The notes under the pieces: generated by a model
The model's input: the letters and a program-made list of their open reading frames with translations, nothing else
What the model was told of the DNA's origin: nothing
Database searches by the model: none
Program-made: the position numbers and the translations under genes
Assembly: GCA_003220435.1 (NCBI GenBank)
Contig: QHSL01000072.1
Span: 1-64,000, forward strand
DNA length: 64,000 nucleotides
Source: Candidatus Rokuibacteriota bacterium
Lineage (GTDB): Bacteria > Methylomirabilota > Methylomirabilia > Rokubacteriales > CSP1-6
Direction of reading: 5' to 3'
Shown: piece by piece, positions 60,674-64,000 of the stretch
Position numbering within the stretch: position 1 is the stretch's first letter
How the letters are laid out: every line of letters starts with the position of its first letter

Positions 60674-61455
60674 AGCGCCCACTCGACGACGGCGTTGCCG
60701 TGATGCCACGAGGGCTCGTAGCAGTACACGTCTGCCTTCGCGTCACCGACGGCGCCCAGCACGACCGCCCACGTCCGGAGCTCGATGTTGCCCATCTTGT
60801 CCAGCTCCTCGCCGGTGACCGCGGCCAGCTCGCGGCCACGCCCCGCCCGAAGCGTGTCGAGCAGGCGGCGGTCGTACTCGAACTCCGGTGACGCGTACCG
60901 ATCGGTTCCCGGGAAGTGGGACATCCCGCCGGAGGCCATGAGCACCACGCGCTCGGAGCGTCCCTGCAGGATCGCCCCGAGCGCCCCGCCCCACTCGTAG
61001 CAGCGTCGGGGCGTGGGCTGGGGCGGCAGGTAGACGTTCACGTGGAGCGGGACGATCGGGAGCGACGGCTCCGGCATCGTGAAGTAGAGCGGGACGTAGA
61101 ACGCGTAGTCGAGCGGCGCCGACTGCGTGTAGCAGAGGTCGAAGCCCCGCTCGACCCCCTGCTCCACGATCGATCGCGCCAGAGGCTCGTGGATCGGGAA
61201 GCGGTAGCGATACTGACCGAACGTCCCGGCGCACTCGGCGCCCACGTACACCGCGAGCGCGGGGACCGCGTCGAGGAAGAACGCCTCGACGTGGTCCCCG
61301 GCGACGATCGCGATCGCGTCGGCGCGGAGCGCCTCGAGCCGCCGCTTGACGCGAGCGAAGGCGGCGTGCACGCGCAGCACGAGGTCGCGGTCCTCGGTCC
61401 CCGGCCGGGCCAGGAGCTGTGGCGTGTGGGCACAGGCGAAAGCGCCGACCAGCAT
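60670..61455 (-). CDS. Class III extradiol ring-cleavage dioxygenase (LigB-type)
   Basis: ALRADAIAIVAGDHVEAFFLDAVPALAVYVG; VVLMASGGMSHFPG; PSWHHGNAVVEWAL. Confidence 0.88.
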   Translation of the reverse strand: MLVGAFACAHTPQLLARPGTEDRDLVLRVHAAFARVKRRLEALRADAIAIVAGDHVEAFFLDAVPALAVYVGAECAGTFGQYRYRFPIHEPLARSIVEQGVERGFDLCYTQSAPLDYAFYVPLYFTMPEPSLPIVPLHVNVYLPPQPTPRRCYEWGGALGAILQGRSERVVLMASGGMSHFPGTDRYASPEFEYDRRLLDTLRAGRGRELAAVTGEELDKMGNIELRTWAVVLGAVGDAKADVYCYEPSWHHGNAVVEWAL

Positions 61456-61462
61456 CAGCGTC

Positions 61463-61981
61463 TCACGTGGTCAGTCTCCGCACGATCTCGTCGAAGGCTT
61501 TGTCGGCGAGCGCCCTCACCTCCTCGCGCGTCAGCGGCTGGATCGGGTGCGTCACCACGACCGCTCGATAGTCGGCGGCGCCGAGCGCCTCCGCCTGCGC
61601 CCGCGCCGCGCGGGTGAACTCGGACGAAATGACCGTCGCCACGGGAATGCCGTTGTCCTCGAAGAACACGCCGTCGTGCACACTGCACGTTGTGCACGAC
61701 CCTCAGTCGGCGAGCGCCTCGACGAGGACGTCGGTGGCGCCCACGATCTCCTGGCGGAGGCCGTCGGGCGCCGGGCGCGCGAACGTCGGCTTCTTCTTGC
61801 GGACGATGGCCTTCGCCTTCGTGCGCTCGCGCAGCAGTTCCTCGATGCGATCCAGGAGGTGGTTTCCCTTGGCCTTGGAGATGTCGAGCAGCGTGACGAC
61901 CTTGCCGTCGAGGCTCATCGGTCGCCGCGCCGTCTTGCGCGGGACGGCGACGGAGTCGGTGGGGTCGAGGTAATCGGACAT
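61463..61981 (-). CDS. UGSC-motif selenoprotein (172 aa, in-frame TGA read as Sec at codon 93)
   Basis: Track ORFs 61703-61981 and 61463-61681 share one frame and are joined by TGA: ...GATDVLVEALAD-U-GSCTTCSVHDGVFFEDNGIPVATVISSEF.... Matches the UGSC motif pattern; a hairpin lies immediately after the TGA. Confidence 0.88.
61675..61689 (-). promoter_or_regulatory. Candidate bacterial SECIS apical hairpin
   Basis: Minus strand CGTGCA-GTG-TGCACG, 6-bp perfect stem; first loop nucleotide is G, 20 nt after the TGA. A competing 9-bp stem GTCGTGCAC/GTGCACGAC spans 61673-61700. Confidence 0.65.
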
Positions 61982-61990
61982 GATGCCTCC

Positions 61991-63052
61991 TTACCTGGAA
62001 TGAACCGGCGCGTGGATCGGCCTGAACACGAGCGACGAGCCCTTGGAGAACGTCCAGCCCGGCACGATCGCCGAGAACCGACCGGCCAGCCCGCCCGCGA
62101 CCAGGAGCTTGATGTTGTCGGGCGTGCGGAACTTCGGGATCAGCGTGGTATCGCTCGACGGGTCGCCGAATTTCGCGAGGACGTGCTCGGGCAACCCCTC
62201 GCCCCCGTCGAGCCCCGGCCGCAGCGCGCACACCGGCCAGCGCAGGCGCTCGTGGAGCCAGCGGCGCACATCGGCCTTCTTCCAGCCGGCGTCACCGAAG
62301 ACCTTCGCGTGCTCGGGCGAGAGCACGAGCAGGGTGTCCCCCCAGTGCGTCATCCGGTGATGAGAGACGACCGCCATGCTGGCCGCCAGCGTCGGCAGCA
62401 GGTGCTCGGGCGTGCGGCTGTTGTGAGCGTAGACGCCGAGCGGCGCGTCGGCGGCCAGCACCGCGACCACGCTTTGGTCCGGCGCGAATCCGTGCTCGAC
62501 GGCAAGCGAGTCCCAGGGGCTCGCCTCCTCGTGCTCGCCGATGCAGTACGTGTAGCGTCCCGGGTGCGCCAGTGTCGACATGCTGACGACGCCGGGCCGG
62601 GCGCCGCCCAGGTTGACGCAGATGAGCCGCACCGCGCGACCGATCGTCGCGTTGGCGCGCCAGCCCGGGCCGAACACCCCGGCGCCCGAGTTGATCTCGA
62701 GCTGGGCGCGGATCGGGCCGTTCACGATCACGAGCGGCGACGGGGCGTTGGTGGTCGCGGAGACGCCGTGCAGATCGAACGCCTCGTCGCAGGCAGCGTC
62801 GATCGCGGCGATGACGACCGGGAGATATTCGGGACGGCAGCCTGCCATCACGGCGTTGATCGCGATCTTCTCGACAGTCGCGCGGCCGTAGTTGGGCGGA
62901 ACCAGCGCGACCAGCTCGTCGCCGGGGCGCCCCGAGGCCGCGATCGCCCGGTCGACGCGGGCGCGCGTCGGCGGGACGACCGGCAGGCCGTCGGTCACGC
63001 CACGGGCGTAGAGCTCCTCGATCGCATCGGCATCCACGTCTGGGACGGACAT
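61991..63052 (-). CDS. Conserved protein of unknown function directly upstream of the UGSC selenoprotein
   Basis: MSVPDVDADAIEELYARGVTDGLPVVPPTRARVDRAIAASGRPGDELVALVPPNYGRATVEKIAINAVMAGCRPEYLPVVIAAI. The track start is over-extended through E2. Confidence 0.75.
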   Translation of the reverse strand: MSVPDVDADAIEELYARGVTDGLPVVPPTRARVDRAIAASGRPGDELVALVPPNYGRATVEKIAINAVMAGCRPEYLPVVIAAIDAACDEAFDLHGVSATTNAPSPLVIVNGPIRAQLEINSGAGVFGPGWRANATIGRAVRLICVNLGGARPGVVSMSTLAHPGRYTYCIGEHEEASPWDSLAVEHGFAPDQSVVAVLAADAPLGVYAHNSRTPEHLLPTLAASMAVVSHHRMTHWGDTLLVLSPEHAKVFGDAGWKKADVRRWLHERLRWPVCALRPGLDGGEGLPEHVLAKFGDPSSDTTLIPKFRTPDNIKLLVAGGLAGRFSAIVPGWTFSKGSSLVFRPIHAPVHSR

Positions 63053-63083
63053 AGGCCAGAGGCTAACACAGCCGTCGGCAGCT

Positions 63084-63231
63084 GGATCGGACCGGGTGTG
63101 GGCGGGGTCTGGCGACCACGCGGCACGCGCTCGCTGCTCCGCGGTGGCTGGGCTCCATCCGGGCGCGCGGCACCGAGCTGTTCCCTCGGCGGGAACGAGT
63201 CGCCAGACCCTGCCCACACCCGGTCCGATCC
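63084..63231. repeat. Long inverted repeat element E2 (33-bp arms, 1 mismatch, 82-bp core)
   Basis: 63084-63116 is the reverse complement of 63199-63231; the core matches the reverse complement of the E1 core. Confidence 0.93.
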
Positions 63232-63282
63232 ACTGCCGGTTGCTGATTCTGAGTGAGCTTGACGAGGCTTGGGGCCTTCGGG

Positions 63283-63690
63283 TCAGCGGGAAGTGCTGGA
63301 ACCGGCGAAGGCGGAGGTCGTCGGGCCGGCGGCGTCGATGACCGGCCCTACGTAACCGTTGCGGTGGAGGACGGCCACGAGCAGACCGATCAGCAGCACC
63401 AGGGTCAGCACGCCGGCACCGGCGTGCCGATAGCAGCGCCGGAACCGGAGAACTCCCGCCGCGAAGATCGTGACCGCCAGCACGCTGGCGAGCGCGGGAG
63501 CGATCGCGCCCAGGCGATCGAGCCGCCACGCGACGACGCCGAGGAGCAGCAGGCCCAGCGTGCCGAGCGTGGTGAAGCCCGGCAGCACGTGGTGATACTC
63601 GGTCTCCGGCGGAAGCATGAGCATCTTCCGGCAGAGCCGCCGCTGCCGCGCCTCTTCGGGGGTCTCCGACTGCCAGAGCACGAGCCGCAT
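63283..63690 (-). CDS. Small membrane protein, unknown function
   Basis: 135 aa with several hydrophobic segments (GLLLLGVVAWRLDRLGAIAPALASVLAVTIFAAGVL; AGVLTLVLLIGLLVAVL). Confidence 0.6.
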   Translation of the reverse strand: MRLVLWQSETPEEARQRRLCRKMLMLPPETEYHHVLPGFTTLGTLGLLLLGVVAWRLDRLGAIAPALASVLAVTIFAAGVLRFRRCYRHAGAGVLTLVLLIGLLVAVLHRNGYVGPVIDAAGPTTSAFAGSSTSR

Positions 63691-63862
63691 TTGCCCTTCA
63701 AAGCTGCAAAAGACGCACCCGACAACGGCACGTCGCCAAGTGCGCGGAATTTCGGGGGGCTGGCGGCCGACGACGTACCGGAGCGAGGTCGGGATCGACT
63801 CCGGACTGGCCGGCTGGTCAGAAACTGACGGCGGGGTTTCCGGATTTGGGCTTCGGCGGAGG

Positions 63863-63997
63863 CTATTCCTCCTCGACGGACATCAACTGCGCTGGAGGTA
63901 GGGGTTCGGAGTACGGCGCAAGACGGGACGCCACGACTTCGAGTGCCCCGAGCGTGAGCAAGAACAGCACGACCACGAACAGGATCAATCCACGCAT
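63863..63997 (-). CDS. Possible small single-pass membrane protein (44 aa)
   Basis: MRGLILFVVVLFLLTLGALEVVASRLAPYSEPLPPAQLMSVEEE*; upstream region is cut off by the window end. Confidence 0.35.
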   Translation of the reverse strand: MRGLILFVVVLFLLTLGALEVVASRLAPYSEPLPPAQLMSVEEE

Positions 63998-64000
63998 TTG

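Noticed and set aside
61703-61981. Selenoprotein gene as a nonsense-disrupted pseudogene
   Set aside because: The TGA sits exactly at the U of the UGSC motif, the frame is kept on both sides, and a hairpin is in the SECIS position.

Overview
High-GC bacterial chromosome segment, gene-dense. Gene content fits the Rokubacteria/Methylomirabilota or a similar phylum, but that is inference only. From left to right: the end of a proteasomal ATPase (mpa/arc) and a bacterial proteasome operon (dop-prcB-prcA-pafA) with no recognisable pup; two bactofilins; fabI, kdsB, a radical SAM-HhH protein, MscS and MFS genes; a large carbohydrate-type ABC transporter region; mgtE; a sigma-54 regulator with an HtrA protease; tilS; a moaD-moaE fusion; erpA; an overlapping five-gene pterin cluster (GT4 glycosyltransferase, two PTPS/QueD paralogues, folE, SDR); a tRNA-Met flanked by decayed recombinase tails; a rubrerythrin/GlpC-like/DUF3501/cytochrome c operon with a Fur-family regulator; uvrA; and a catabolic block (thiolase, DUF35, LLM oxidoreductase, CoA-transferase, LigA/LigB). 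The strongest observations are: (1) a UGSC-motif selenoprotein that the ORF track splits at an in-frame TGA, with a hairpin placed like a bacterial SECIS; (2) a two-copy intergenic inverted-repeat family with a conserved core and arms that differ between copies but stay self-complementary; (3) a five-gene operon that could make a glycosylated tetrahydropterin, including one PTPS paralogue lacking the usual Cys; (4) a proteasome/pupylation operon without Pup; (5) direct repeats of serine-recombinase-tail-like sequence, one ending in a tRNA CCA. No database search or folding software was used. Family names come from motif recognition.
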